Positions 12,600 through 24,507 of a stretch of 64,000 nt of DNA are shown here, piece after piece. Under the pieces are notes generated by a model. That model had not been told where the DNA came from and searched no databases. It worked only from the letters and a program-made list of their open reading frames with translations. The first letter of the stretch is position 1, and every line of letters begins with the position of its first letter. A program made the translations under genes and the position numbers. This DNA is from Rhynchonema sp. JSB1_4 (Eukaryota > Nematoda > Chromadorea > Monhysterida > Xyalidae), in contig JASAMV010001328.1 in NCBI GenBank assembly GCA_030248065.1, positions 152,425 to 216,424 on the forward strand, in the 5' to 3' direction.

Positions 12600-13800
12600 A
12601 GTAGAACTATGTTTGGAAAATATGACAGCCTTCAGGGCTAAAAATGAAAAAACATCGTGTTTTCAAAAAAAATCAACAGAACAGCGGCAATAAGTGTGTT
12701 TTCAGAACATAAGACCTTGCGTTTACTTGGGTTTGCCGTTTGCCTGGTTTTGCACAGCAAACAACCCGATAGCGACACGACACGGTTAGTCACACAATGA
12801 TTAAGATCAGGTCTGGTTTGTTGAAGAAATATGTAGGTGCTATCATATTCATATGCTGCTGCTTTTTGACGTTCACCTACCCAAGCAAGCACAGCTGTTA
12901 TTTTAGTCCCCAAATAAAGTTTCAAAGTACTCTTAGTTTCTTATCGCAAACTTTCGATTATCCCACGTGGTCGTGTTTTTCTGGGTTAATGGTTAATTCG
13001 ATGAGTGCATAAAGCTTCTCTCAACCTCTTTACTAAGTTTTATCACAATGTAAATAAGATACACAGAGAAAAGGCGATAAAAAGTAATAACCAACCTGGG
13101 CAACGGTCGTGTGGGCTCGTTTTATATATATATGGCCCACAAGGTCAGTGTCAGGTTCTGATTATTTATTATGCGTTTTTTCACTGTCGTGTTCACCCAC
13201 GTCCACGGGTCCTATTTGGTTTTGTTGATTTGGCAAAACATTTCCCATTTTAATGATATACACCTACAGATCCCCCGGCAAGTAGCATCGCAATGCGCAG
13301 GCTTATTTTGGCCCACCATAGTTGACAGCTTGATCGCCGGATGCTATATACGTATGTCCAACATGCAAAGTATAATCAACAGCAGCCCAGCGGGATCAAA
13401 CGGCTTGCTACTGGAGTCGACTGCGTTGAACCGCGGTGGTTGTTTTACTTTGTGCTTTGCGGCCCACCGCAGTCAACCGCAGTGGCACGCACAGTTGTGT
13501 GTTAAAACACAGCGTCCAGCGGAAAGAATCCTGCGCACTGGTACGGTATCTGTTGACTGTTCGAGGATCTGAACATGCCCATGATACACATACATTTTTC
13601 ATTTCGACGACGTCATATATTGCAACTGACTGACATGAACCTGCTGTCGCTTGAAACCAAACAAATATAGTCTTTCTGTTGACTAAAATGTGACAATGGA
13701 GTCAAATAAGTATACATAAGGGCAACACTTTTCACCGTGGTTTAATATAAGCCAAGCTGTCTGCACAATGCAGAGTGGAGGGAAATGCTAAATTCAAACG
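12600..13800. other. spacer upstream of xanthine dehydrogenase, nothing recognised
   Basis: Upstream of the xanthine dehydrogenase start on its strand, so it presumably holds the promoter, but I cannot point to a specific TATA box or initiator. Open frames here on either strand show no family resemblance. Confidence 0.4.
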
Positions 13801-14027
13801 GGGTGATATTTTCGAAACGGTGTAAAAATTAGTTGGGTGTAAAGGTCGGTGGAAAGCTCGGTCGACAGCTCAGTGTGATAGGCCTCGGTGTAAACTTGAA
13901 ACATTCCACGTTAATAACAGGCAATGTTTCACGTTTACACCGAGCTACGCCGACCGAGCTTTCGACCGAACTTTACGCCGACCTTTACGCCCTACTGAAC
14001 TTTACACCGTTTCGAAAATTCCACCCG
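13801..14027. mobile_element. inverted-repeat MITE, GGGTGATATTTTCGAAACGG family, short copy
   Basis: Starts GGGTGATATTTTCGAAACGG and ends with the complement (CCGTTTCGAAAATTCCACCC). Internally made of inverted copies of GTCGGTGGAAAGCTCGGT-type sequence, so the whole element can fold as a hairpin. Same family as 24954-25558, 55741-56340 and the truncated copy at 22371. Flanking duplication is not clear for this copy. Confidence 0.8.
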
Positions 14028-14122
14028 ATATGTGCTGTACGCTTCATGTCGCACGACCAAGTGTACGTGTAGTAGGTACATACTACCCGCTGATATAGCG
14101 ATCAAATTGGAAACTGCATAAA

Positions 14123-15121
14123 TTAAACATCACTCGTACGAATGGGACAATTGTTGGAATACGACACAAGATTGATGGGATGTTGTTGTTCCATGATGTA
14201 ATGTTGCTCAAGGTTCTGGTGTTGTTGTTGTTGAACATAGTGTTGTTCTTGATTTTGCTGCTGTAGACTGTTGTCCACCACAACACCATTTTGTGGATAC
14301 TGTTGCTGCTGCTGCGGTTGACTGTTGTTCAGAACAACACCGTTTTGTAGATACTGTTGTTGTTGTTGTTGATGATGTTGTTGAACATAGTGTTGTTCTT
14401 GGTTTTGCTGCTGTTGACCGTTGTTCACCTCAACGCCATTTTGTGGATACTGTTGCTGTTGCTGTGGTTGACTGTTGTTCAGAACAACACCGTTTTGTAG
14501 ATAATGTTGTTGTTGTTGTTCTTGTTGGTGGTATTGTTGTTGCTGTTGCTGAGTGTTGTCCACAACAACATCGTTGTTCATCGTTATCGCCGGCACACTG
14601 CGTCGTGTCGGTCGTGAGGGACGATGTTGTTGTGTGTGACCGGGTGATGTTTCACCCGCTGCTACAGCTGCCGTGTTGATACGTCTCCGGACAGCTGGTG
14701 GTGTCAGGACATAACCGTTCACGTGACCAATTTGTATCTGAGGCTGTGAATGTGCAGATTTTATTCTTTTTGTATTTTGTTTATGAGCGCAACCCGCTCC
14801 CAATGGGCATGATAACAAGGGTGACAACGCAATCAGAACTTCACTGACAGCAGACACTGATTGTAGAGATCTGTAAGTACTACAAATTCGAAGCAAAGGC
14901 ACTTGATATTACTGTTACTCATTGATCGTTCAAAAATCAAAGAAATAAAGCGAAATAAGGTGAGAAAAGATAATGGTACACCTGTGATCTGCCCCGCATC
15001 ACCGGTGGCGGGCCGCCAGTCGTCGCTCCGGCTGCATTCCGTTGAAACATCTGCACGCCGCGGAACGCCATCAGCTTCTCTTCCTCTGAATGCGACCTGC
15101 GCGGGCCAACTGCGCGCCGAT
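14123..15121 (-). CDS. glutamine-rich C-terminus of unrecognised membrane-type protein (last two exons)
   Basis: Terminal exon 14123-14743 (206 codons) joins in phase to 14982-15121. The tail is Gln/Asn-rich with a 150-base (50-residue) repeat present twice, each with LQNGVVLNNSQPQQQQQ and QNQEQHYVQQ. The upstream exon encodes a charged segment (HSEEEKLMAFRGVQMFQ). Further probable exons lie upstream: around 15165-15290 (hydrophobic, NYVVIIILWFAKHMVCLIQ), 15430-15550 (GMGMYSQVGARECLFMWV) and 15660-15905 (hydrophobic, TAWLVLFAFIVDEITANFF). I infer a multi-pass membrane protein with a cytosolic polyQ tail, but do not recognise the family. The annotation of the tail exon is firmer than that of the upstream exons. 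Confidence 0.6.
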
Positions 15122-16078
15122 CTAAAAAAATTGTGAATCCAGGATATAATGTTTCCATGACCTGAATGAGGCTTGAATTAAGCAAACCATGTGTTTTGCA
15201 AACCACAGGATGATTATCACAACATAGTTATCCAATCTTTTCCGAAAAAACAAGCAGAAACGAGAACATGCCAGAATGTCCATCATCTGGGGGTTCACTA
15301 GGTTCGTCCTCTTGATCGACCCGATTTATTTGAATGTTGCTGTTGCAGATCCGATGTTTGTAGATGGGTGTGCGCTCTGGTGGTTGTTGTGGTTGCTCGT
15401 CTGTGCGCGGGTCAAGAATTTGGGAAGAATTCCAGATTTACCTGTCACCACCACAGTTTGGTTGGACCAATGCCGAAGTAACCCACATGAACAAGCATTC
15501 ACGAGCGCCAACTTGTGAATACATGCCCATGCCCAGGGGAACACTATTTTCAGTTTTCAAGCAATAAGCACACGGCGTGATCTATGGGCATCTTTCCGGT
15601 AGGGAAAACACCCGACGGTCAAATTTACTGCAATTGGACCGAAGGTTGTGTTTATCAAGATTCGAGTGACACAACTTTCACGACAAAAATCCAGCCAAAT
15701 CCAATACCATCCGTGCTTGTGGGTGTCGAATCGTCGTGATCCAACAGATAGTCGGATGCACTGGTCTTGTTGCCCGACCTTTCTGGATCGAACACGCTCG
15801 ATGATCGCGTATAGAATCGACTGTGATGATGTTGGAAGAAATTCGCAGTGATCTCGTCCACTATGAATGCGAACAACACTAGCCAGGCGGTGCGAGCGGT
15901 GGCGCAACCCTGTGAATGTTGGGGAACGACATCAAACTTGGTTAGCAAATAAAAAAATATTCTTTCATAAAATGGCATTGGATTAAAAGGATATTCCGAG
16001 ATTCACTAATGCCACAACTTCGACCAGCTTTTAGAGTGGCCTCCACACAGTACAGTACAGTATTTTCCACGTTGTAAT

Positions 16079-16428
16079 GGGCGGGCTTAGGTTGAGCATT
16101 GCAACCGGAAACCGGAAATATTTCCGGATTTCGGTTACCGGATGCATTTTTTACTCCTGGGTTTGCCGGAAATATTTCCGGATTCGGACTTTCGGATTAA
16201 TTTTACGGAACACGGAATCAACATTAACCAGATTTCAGTTCACTGTGTTTTCAAAGGAATGCAAAATATATTTCCGACTGCTTCCGCATTTTTCAAATTT
16301 CATCCGGAAACCGAGATTCGGAACTATTTCCGAAAAACGCAGATGGTGTTCCGCATCCGAAAATAGATCAAAGTTTTGCATGTAAATATTTCCGGATTCC
16401 GGATGCCGTTTTCAACCTGAGTTCGCCC
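16079..16428. mobile_element. CCGGAAATATTTCCGG MITE, copy 1
   Basis: Inverted ends GGGCGGGCTTAGGTTGA and the complement TCAACCTGAGTTCGCCC, with TAA next to both ends, and an interior built of the palindrome CCGGAAATATTTCCGG and relatives. The same family is at 34103-34280. The TAA flank and GGG-starting ends suggest a PIF/Harbinger relation (inference). Confidence 0.75.
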
Positions 16429-16429
16429 T

Positions 16430-18140
16430 AAAGAAAGCGTCCGCTGGTAAAAATAGTGGAATCGACGTCAGTAAGTTCCAAAATATGTATCCAGAAACGA
16501 AAAGTGACGTGACCTCTGTATGCACGTATTGATATCTGATTCGATCCAGTCATCAACGTTGACGTTAGCCATGCCATACCCGCTCTAATTTTCTCTTTAT
16601 TTGATTTCGAAGAGTGATTAAACTCGAAACATCTTTTCACCAACCTGAATCTGCTCCTGCATGAGTATCATGTCAACCAGCTTTTCGCCCAACAGCTCCC
16701 ACGTCTGACGTTTCATGCCATGACCGCACAACGGCAGGTGTAGACGCGCTGTAGTGGTGGTTTTGGGACTGTTACAAGACCAAATAGTTGCTTTTCCCTA
16801 CTTTGTGATGTTGTGAATGAAGCCTTCTTTTGTTTTTTTATACACGCTCAAAAAACCACACAAACAGCGTTGCTCTTGCTATCCGTGCTGCTTTATGCAA
16901 ACGGTGAAACGTTTTTTTGTTACAGCGTAATTTCATGGCGCAAACAGGCCAGCTATCAGTTCAGGAGTGTTGGGAAACGCATTCTTTTAACAAATTTGTG
17001 AATATCACTTCCTTGATTTTCATTTATTGCCTAACAGAGACGAATGGATAAAAATCAAGCAAGGTACTACATACCTTGTAAGGTCTACACTTTGAATGGT
17101 TATTCCCGTTTACGAATGTCTGTGGAATCCCAGATATCAATACTGTTATCATGCCCATTGCAACCCTGCACTTGAGACAAAGGCTCATAATCTTTTCTTC
17201 ACGAACCGCCACTCTCGTTGAAACGTCAACTCACAAATATGTCTCAAATCGGGCAGTTTGATTCTAACATTCATCAGCTTCATGCTACTGATGATCTGGT
17301 CAAACATCTCCAGCAGCATTTCACCGTGCGCTGCCGCCGAAGCGTCTTTCGTCTTCACACGTCGACGGCGGTTGGGGTTCGGGGTTCGGGAACCTTGAAA
17401 ATTATACTTTTTACGTTTTTAAAATTCACTTAATAGATTAGAGAACCCCAACACCTTTCTGTTGCTGATTTCCCCTGAGACACTCAATCACGCCGGGGTT
17501 ACTGTAACAATCCATGCCACTCATTTCGACGACGTGAACGAATAGCTCGTAGAACAGACGTTTGGTGCGATTTCGGTTGTCTGCAGCTGGTTAACACTTG
17601 GAAAAGAAAAACAAAAAATAATTGGTTTTACCCGCCGCACCCATTAATCGTTTCCAAGTCTGTTTCAGAGCGTGTCTCTGTGGTTCGCTCAACGGCAATC
17701 TTGTTGACGACGTGCACAAAGTCAGATCGGGCCAGGCCATTCGTTTTCTTGAAAAATTGTTGTGAAATTCGTTTAAAAAATGCGTAATTCCAAAGTTCCT
17801 GAATATTTATACATACTGTATTGTTACAACGTTCAACCGACTTGTGTTGTAAGCCCAGCGACGGGTCATTTGTGGACGCAGCAGCTTTTGGCGAGTCCGA
17901 TGCCTGACTGCCGGCAGCCGCTGCTTGCTCTTGTTCTTCGTTTTCTCTGTAAACGTCCAAGAATCATAACTGCTGAATTATAGAAAACAAAACTAATAGC
18001 ACGGTTCGTAAATCCGGCCATGCCCTTCACCTGATCTCGTCTTCCCGTGCCTGAGCCAACGTGCTCATCGTTTGCTTCTGTCGCATAATTTTCTTGATGC
18101 ACATTGTCAGAGCCATGACTTCAGCCTTGATGTCTTCTCA
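16430..18140 (-). CDS. exons of an unrecognised multi-exon gene
   Basis: Stop-free segments bounded by plausible splice sites on the minus strand: about 18020-18130 (MALTMCIKKIMRQKQTMSTL), 17860-17945 (acidic, RENEEQEQAAAAGSQ), 17640-17735 (ARSDFVHVVNKIAVERTTE), 17460-17600 (LFYELFVHVVEMSGMDCYSN), 17215-17365 (EMLLEMFDQIISSMKLMNVR), 16655-16745 (LCGHGMKRQTWELLGEKLV) and about 16490-16590 (MANVNVDDWIESDINTC). Composition is helical and soluble. These may be the 5' part of the gene ending at 14123. Exon ends are approximate and I do not recognise the family. Confidence 0.4.
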
Positions 18141-20020
18141 TCTTCTTCTTTAGAAATGAAAATTTATGGTTCTGCTAGGATCGAAAATTGGTTTATGTCT
18201 CGGTATCTTTGTATAGTCCACGCAATTACAATCGGTCGTTAACAGAAATAGCACTTCCGAAAAAACACAACTCCGTACTTCTTCAAAGCGTACAGCTGCG
18301 TTGGCGGTTGCTTTCCAAAAACACGGATGGGCCATAAATGTTGACCTTCACGTGCGTGTCATGCAAGAAATGCGCAATTGTTTTCTGTACCAGCTATGTA
18401 TACTTTGTCTGATCAAATAGCAAGAGACAACGTTTGTAATTTGGGAGCATTAAGAATAATGCAAAAGGACGTGGTAGTTATCAACAGACAGTATTAAGTG
18501 TGATGTGCAGCTTACTGTTTTTCATTAGCTTAAAAATTACACCAATCTTATACGTGAGAAGTAAACTCCAGAACTTGTGTATATGTCCGTTTCGAACGCC
18601 AAATTTACAGATAACATGTCATAAAAAACGGATATGTACATTTCATGTGATACGGTTTCAGATCTCAGCGAAATGGGTTCGTAGTCTTAATCAGAATAAC
18701 CAACAAATCCAGGCATGCCGTGATTATGTTTGTCTGATTTATAAAGTCCGGCAAGAAACGTGTCTCATTTTGAAGCATTTCTCCAACAGACCAGTGACAA
18801 CACACTTTTGCGTTCTTAGCGCGCTTAAACAAATTATTTTCATAATCACAGCACGTGACTATGAGTCAACCAAGTTAAAAGGGTTTGTACTTGTAGGCAT
18901 AAAAACAAGTGCCACCGTCATGAAGTGAGTGGATGGACACTTTTTCAATTTCAATGTATCCAATCCGACGCCCGCGTGCGTTAAGTGCACTTAAGGTACT
19001 TCGCTCAATGTTGTTGACTCCCCAGGGGTCCGATGCTGACGATCAATGTTTGGTAACCGGCCACTATAACGACCGGGGGGAACCAACCCTTAATGACGAT
19101 GGCTTAATGAATTTAAATTTGACGGGCCAGACCAATCCTATGAAGCTTCCAATTGTGGCCTTTAAAAAAACCGAAGTACAGCACGTTCGTCCCTGTCCAT
19201 ATGTCTCCTTTTTTAATTTGAGCTTTTTTCAAAAAAAGAGACAAGTTTATACTGTACGTTTTTGGGCTGCTGCAGCTGAATGAAGGCCAAGTAAGTGCAT
19301 AACGCATCTTTGAATCGGTGAAAAATGGTAGAGGTGGAAAGTGGTGGAAAAATCTTTCACTGTCAAAAATAGTAACCTCGATGGAGCGAACAACCGTGTT
19401 CCAAATTGGAAGCTCTTGCTGATTCAAGAGATGAGTAACAGTATACACGTTACCAAGTGTGCCAAAAAGTTTCTTGGTGTGACGTATACATTCACAATGT
19501 CAGCTTGTGCGTCCAACAGATCTTTCAATTGACTCCATGATCTATGCATTTTTGCAGTGATACGGTATTGCGATTCATCCTTGCTTGTACAGTAAGCTTG
19601 CATGCTTACAGCAAAAATAAAATGAACGAATGAATGAATTTTTTGGCTTAATTGATTGTCAGAGTGTAAAGTTCAGTTTAAGGTCAAAATCTATGTATTT
19701 CTAGCTTCTCCCTACGTAAGACCTGTCACGGCCAGCACGTTCAGAATGCATGGTAGACGATCATAAACATAATGATAGAGACAGAGAAACAACGAAAAGG
19801 TTTTAGCACGTTTTCTCGACACCACGCTGTGACGGATGGAAAACAGCTTGCGCCTACAAGACAGGAAGGTAGATTAATGCCGTCATATCAAGAAAATGAT
19901 ACAGGGATCACGCATTTCGGAGGCCTGATGGTAGCCGTTAGACGAGATTTCGTGGTACGTACTATTCACCTGGACTCGCGCATGATTTACTAGCCAAGTG
20001 GCAGGAAATTGGAGGAGTCA
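18141..20020. other. spacer with one weak open frame
   Basis: The only candidate is a plus-strand frame at 18933-19283 (MYPIRRPRALSALKVL, then GSDADDQCLVTGHYNDRGEP). It has no family resemblance and no supporting splice partner that I can identify, so I leave it uncalled. The remainder shows no repeat or transposon ends. Confidence 0.35.
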
Positions 20021-20023
20021 AAC

Positions 20024-20598
20024 ATGAACGACGTGCTCATTATCATAGGTTCGCTTTTGCTTGGTTTCCTTACGCTCAGAAAACCAAAGGTGAGAAATTT
20101 CATTCTAAGATACGACAAAGATGAAAAATGATGAAAAGCAGGTAGCCGTTGAACGTCGGTCAAATGAAGAAGATCTAGTCGCTGTTCGGTCGATAAAGTT
20201 GTTCAGCTTCGATCGGACGTCAGAGGTGCTGGTGTTGAAACAGAAAAAACATGGATAGATCGAAATAATTATGACAAAAACAGTGTCTTACGAAATGGAA
20301 GTTACAGACGATATTTTTGATTTTGATTGGGATGTTTTTGATTTGTATATGCATGTGCATGTAATTTCTTCCTGTGTTCATCACACAAAATTCTGATTTG
20401 CTTGCAGCAAAGATTCGCACGTCGCTTGATTAGCACACTAGCGGTGAAAAATAGCTTTAATCCAAGCAGCCACCCAGCGAGGTATTGCGTTTTGTGATGC
20501 AGTTTTACTTCAAAATCTCCCACAGCCAGTGTATATCTGGAACTGAACGTGTGCCTAGGCCAAAGAACGCAAGATCACCGGTTATTCATAAAATATGA
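20024..20598 (+). CDS. 98-residue single-pass membrane protein, unrecognised, four exons
   Basis: Exons 20024-20089, 20142-20225, 20408-20481 and 20526-20598; phases 0, 0 and 2 agree across all junctions. The first exon is nearly all one hydrophobic segment (MNDVLIIIGSLLLGFLTLRK), an uncleaved anchor or signal peptide, followed by charged sequence with several arginines (AVERRSNEEDL, RFARRLIST). The last intron is only 44 bases; if unspliced the protein would stop after SHPARYCVL. The gene converges on the neuropeptide-like gene on the other strand: their stop codons are 35 bases apart. No family recognised; confidence rests on splice-phase agreement only. Confidence 0.5.
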
Positions 20599-20624
20599 TA
20601 CTTTTTGACAAGCCAACAGTCGGT

Positions 20625-20630
20625 TTTATT
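20625..20630 (-). terminator. polyadenylation signal AATAAA of the neuropeptide-like gene
   Basis: Minus-strand AATAAA just past the stop codon at 20634, implying a very short 3' untranslated region squeezed against the convergent plus-strand gene that ends at 20598. Confidence 0.5.
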
Positions 20631-20633
20631 GGT

Positions 20634-21222
20634 CTAATCACTTTGCAGCACTTGATTCTTCTTCAGCAGTTCGTCGCCGCCGGTTTCGAACAGTTTTCTG
20701 AGATAGGACGGCATGATGAACCGTCGTTTGGTCAGACCGTGCTCTTGGCTCTGCAAGCATAAATATTATGTAACTCTTTCACCAGAAATTATGTAAGATT
20801 CGGAGAATTTTCACTACTCACGAAGAATGCACTGCGTTTCGCGTCATTTTCGTCGTTGTTAGGCATATATGACGGCAGAATGAAGCTCCGTTTGGTCGAT
20901 TTCTGAGGTAGCTGATGTTACATATGTGTTGGTAACTTTTTACAGGCCAAAATTTAGGAAAAGTTACATACTTTTTCATCGGCCATATTTGCCACGCCTT
21001 GGTTCATGTAAGACGGAATGATGAAACCTCGTTTGCTCGCTTCTTCTTTCAAGGCCATTTCCAGTATGGCCGGCATGAAACGTTTCTCTTAAAAAATGAT
21101 TTAATTTAGTTTTTTAAAACTAATTAAGAGAGAATCAATTTAACATGCATACGTTCATAATGAGCCGCACATGATGCCACGACAGTCAGTAGCAGGGTCA
21201 CAGCCGAAATTGATGCGATCAT
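20634..21222 (-). CDS. secreted neuropeptide-like precursor with repeated FI-x-PSY peptides
   Basis: Exons 21153-21222, 20972-21087, 20822-20902 and 20634-20750; phases 1, 0 and 0 agree and the product is 127 residues. It opens with a clear signal peptide (ISAVTLLLTVVASCAA). Then come Lys-Arg sites each followed by a related peptide: KR-FMPAIL, KR-GFIIPSYM, KR-SFILPSYM and KR-RFIMPSYL, with acidic spacers between (NDENDA, NMADE) as in many proneuropeptides. The three PSY repeats fall on separate exons. No Gly precedes the dibasic sites after the repeats, so C-terminal amidation is not predicted. AATAAA lies on the coding strand four bases after the stop (20625-20630). Architecture indicates a peptide hormone or transmitter precursor; I do not recognise the FI-x-PSY family. 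Confidence 0.8.
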
Positions 21223-23950
21223 CTCACGAACTGTTATAATTATGCTCCCAATTTGTACCTAAAAGGTACTTGCGTATTAACGTAAAGACTGACTTTGATT
21301 TTGTTAGGCTTTGACTTTTGTTCTCGTGATATTACCACTGAGCCTAGGCCAACAGCGGGCAGCGCGCGAAAATGGGAAGCCCCGCAGAAATCAGTCAAGG
21401 TATTGAATGGAACGCAGGCTTATTCTAAAGTGGTTGCCACTGCAGCCCGATACAACATTAATGTACACCTGATGCTTCTAATGTTTCTATAACGCAGTTA
21501 TTAAAGGACGTTTGGCGGGCGTGGGAAGCCATTGTCCTCCTCCAATATCACTGTAATTATCAACGGTATTTATCAAGGCATTTGCGTCAGGCTGATGGTT
21601 ATTGTTGTATACATATTATAGGTAATCTAGGTGTGATAGAAGGCTTCGAAACTTAATAAATATGTGGCAATGCGTGTACGTCATGACAATGGGAAAATTG
21701 CGAATTCGCAATATATATGAGCTGACCTTTTGTGTGTTTAGAATGAATGAATGGAATACCAATAGCAAGAAGGTGATTTGCTTTTCACGATGAATAACAA
21801 CGGATGACGCGTGAATCGTTTGGCACAAGAATGCTGAAACGGGCTTAAAGGTTCTAGTCGGGGGGGGGGGGGGTCTGTAGGTAAAGACTCCGGTGCGTTC
21901 TATGTATGTCTGCCTTGATCAGGGACTGCGAAAAGCGGTTTCGGTGTGCACTTGTGTCCCATATCGTTTCTGTGACTGAAGAATGTAAGAATGAGCTCAG
22001 ATACGCAACGTTACTGGCGTTAAATACCGAAAAATGAGCAGGAAACTGTACACCAGGTTGAACTGATGAACGGCAAGCCATTTGCCCCATTGACTAACCC
22101 ACAGATGCCCGCTAAAACCGAGCCTCATTTTACATGCGTATAATTTTACGAAGGATCATGACTTTAACATTGATAACCACAGCAGCACACGCTGTCAGAT
22201 CAAATTGCCACCGGCTGTAGTATGGTGGTATAGCATGGGGATGGGGCATTTGAGTTATAGCCTGTTTGAAAAGGACCTGTTTGAGCAAGAATAAAAAGCA
22301 GAACCAAAAGGGGCAGAGGGCAGACTCTGGTTTGGCCATGTCTTCCTGACTGGCAGCCTACGCCTTTGGGTGGAATTTTCGAAACGGTGTAAACGTCAGT
22401 TGGGTGTAAAGGTCGGCGTTAAGCTCGGTCGGTGTGGGATCGGTGTCAACATGAAACATTGCCTGCTGTTAATGTGGAATGCTTCATGTTTGCACCGAGC
22501 TTACACGGACCGAGCTTTCGACTTGTTTGACTTTACTGTGCCTGTAACCAAAAGAAATCAGTGAATCAGCGTCAAGGGCGCGAATTTTTTAACATTTGAA
22601 GTGTTCGATAATTTGCGATTTTACGGTTATTTTTCTTTTTGTGACTTCTCGGAGGGGCTCCCAAAAACGGCTGAAGGGGTTTTTGGATCTCAATATATCT
22701 CCTCTCCTGGATACTGCGCGGACACCGGGTGGGGGAGGGGGTGATGGTTTGAGATTTTTTATCTCAAACTTGTAGCTTTGTTGCCTTTTACATACAGCCA
22801 CTCAAACACTCAAACAGAAATGCCATGAACAGAGCCATATCCGCCCACTAACAGTGTCACGAAGACTAACCTTGTGCTGATTTCTTGAGTTAGTCGTACC
22901 CGACAACTAAAATGTTCCCTTTCTATGGCTTCCCACAACATATCAGCGATTCTCTACAAAACTATGCAAGCAAGACCTGCTTATTGGCCATTACTACTTT
23001 AGCTAACCAAGATACATCTACAGTATGTAGGCCATGTGCACCTACAGTACAAGGGCCCGTATAAGAGCCGGTCTAACATTTTTTGGTTGAATTTGTATGC
23101 GACGTGCAAGTGCAACATAGAAAGAGAAACAATTCTATTTCAGAACCATGAGGGGATACGGTAGGTTCAGAGATGTGTGTAGTTGACAGAATGAGCACCA
23201 GCAATTAATTATCGACTGGCTGCGGTCCAATCCGGCACGTTTTTTCACCTGTTTTGCTCACTATTTAGTTTGTTCACTTAGTGTTTGTATGGAACGTTGT
23301 TTGATGTGATGCGAAAGGTTCGTGTATTTTAGGTCATGTGATCAAGGTGAATTGAAAAGAAAGAACGTCTTTGTTTCGTTGCACTTGAACCAAACCGTTT
23401 GCGCGATCAAAAGGGGAACACATGTACAATGCTTCTTTGGCGTTGACGCAACTCTGTCGTTTATGGTTCTTTTGTTTCACCACATGAGCATACATATGTA
23501 CATATGCTATCAATGGATGATGATATGCAATTTATATTGTATATTTCTTCAAAAAATTTTTTCGGTATATGCATTTTGCTGGCCATCTGGGTTGTGGGTG
23601 GGCATGAGTGTAATTTGACATCAAAATGTTATTGGACATGGCACGCCGCACTGTGAACCAACAGTGACCAGTTGCGCACTGGCTAAAAAGCACACATTAG
23701 TGTTGTGAGGAAGTGCACATCGCCAACTATAGGTACTTGTATATGTAGTTGAGGTTTCGGTTTCACGGTTGGGTGAATCCTATGAAAACATTTTGATGCC
23801 AAGTCAGGTCACACCCAACCCCGAAAAACCTTCAACCCCGGATGCCAGCCAGCTGCAAATTGATAAGCAGAACATGTAAATTAACTGACAGCCACTATGG
23901 TCCTGCTGGTGAAAACATGTACAATAAGTACAGTAATACAGTGTAGCATA
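21223..23950. other. spacer, one truncated MITE, otherwise nothing recognised
   Basis: Contains a poly-G run at 21861-21872 and, at 22371-22520, a truncated copy of the GGGTG...CGAAACGGTGTAAA MITE family lacking its right end. No gene is recognisable. The promoter of the neuropeptide-like gene should lie just right of 21222. Confidence 0.45.
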
Positions 23951-23953
23951 TAA

Positions 23954-24507
23954 TCAAATTCCAGTCACATAACGCAGAAACCCCTTTTCAAACTGGACTT
24001 CCATGGGTTCCACACTAGAAAACATCTTCTCAACACTTTGACTGAAGCTTTTCAAACATTTCACAACAAGTTTTTCGTTGTCCCCGGTGTTTTCGACTTT
24101 CACCAGACACAAGCGTCCATTACTCGAATTTTCAGGCTGTTGGTCCTCAGAGTGAGGAACTTCCTGACCTTTCTTCGGCGACTCAAGTGGGCTGCTCGCA
24201 AGAGCACTAGGAGCAAAAACCGGCTGCATGAACCGTCCTCCATACAGTGTTGATTTGGCCAGGAACCGAATCATAGCATCACGACTATACGTGGTGGATG
24301 CGGTTGTGATCGTGCCATCCGGAGGCGCAGTCGTCGTGGCGCCATTCTCCTGGGGTGCGTTGAGTTGGCGACGCAGATGCGCTGCCAGGATACGCTGCTG
24401 GCACTCGGCCAGCGAATTCGCGCCGAAACATTTGGGCATCGGCAGAAACGCACGTCGATTGGACGCCGCACCACCAGTCTGCGGCGAGATCAAGAAACGC
24501 TTGCCTG
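23954..24507 (-). CDS. terminal exon of an unrecognised protein, possibly secreted precursor
   Basis: A 554-base stop-free exon following a good acceptor (TTTCAG at 24508-24513) and ending at a stop at 23954. It begins KRFLISPQTGGAASNRRAFLP, then has a closely spaced cysteine pair (PKCFGANSLAECQQRI), an Arg-rich helix (AAHLRRQL), a Thr/Ala/Pro stretch and an acidic C-terminal half. Basic pairs KR, RR and RR near the start recall a processed precursor, but no signal peptide exon was found. The long open frame with composition unlike its flanks argues for real coding sequence. Function unknown. Confidence 0.5.

Noticed and set aside
14293..14679. 128-residue plus-strand frame rich in Val and Asp
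   Set aside because: It is the shadow of the polyglutamine exon on the other strand.
16430..18140. Ryanodine or inositol trisphosphate receptor identity for the minus-strand exons
   Set aside because: The acidic helical exons gave that impression, but no diagnostic motif of those channels is present.
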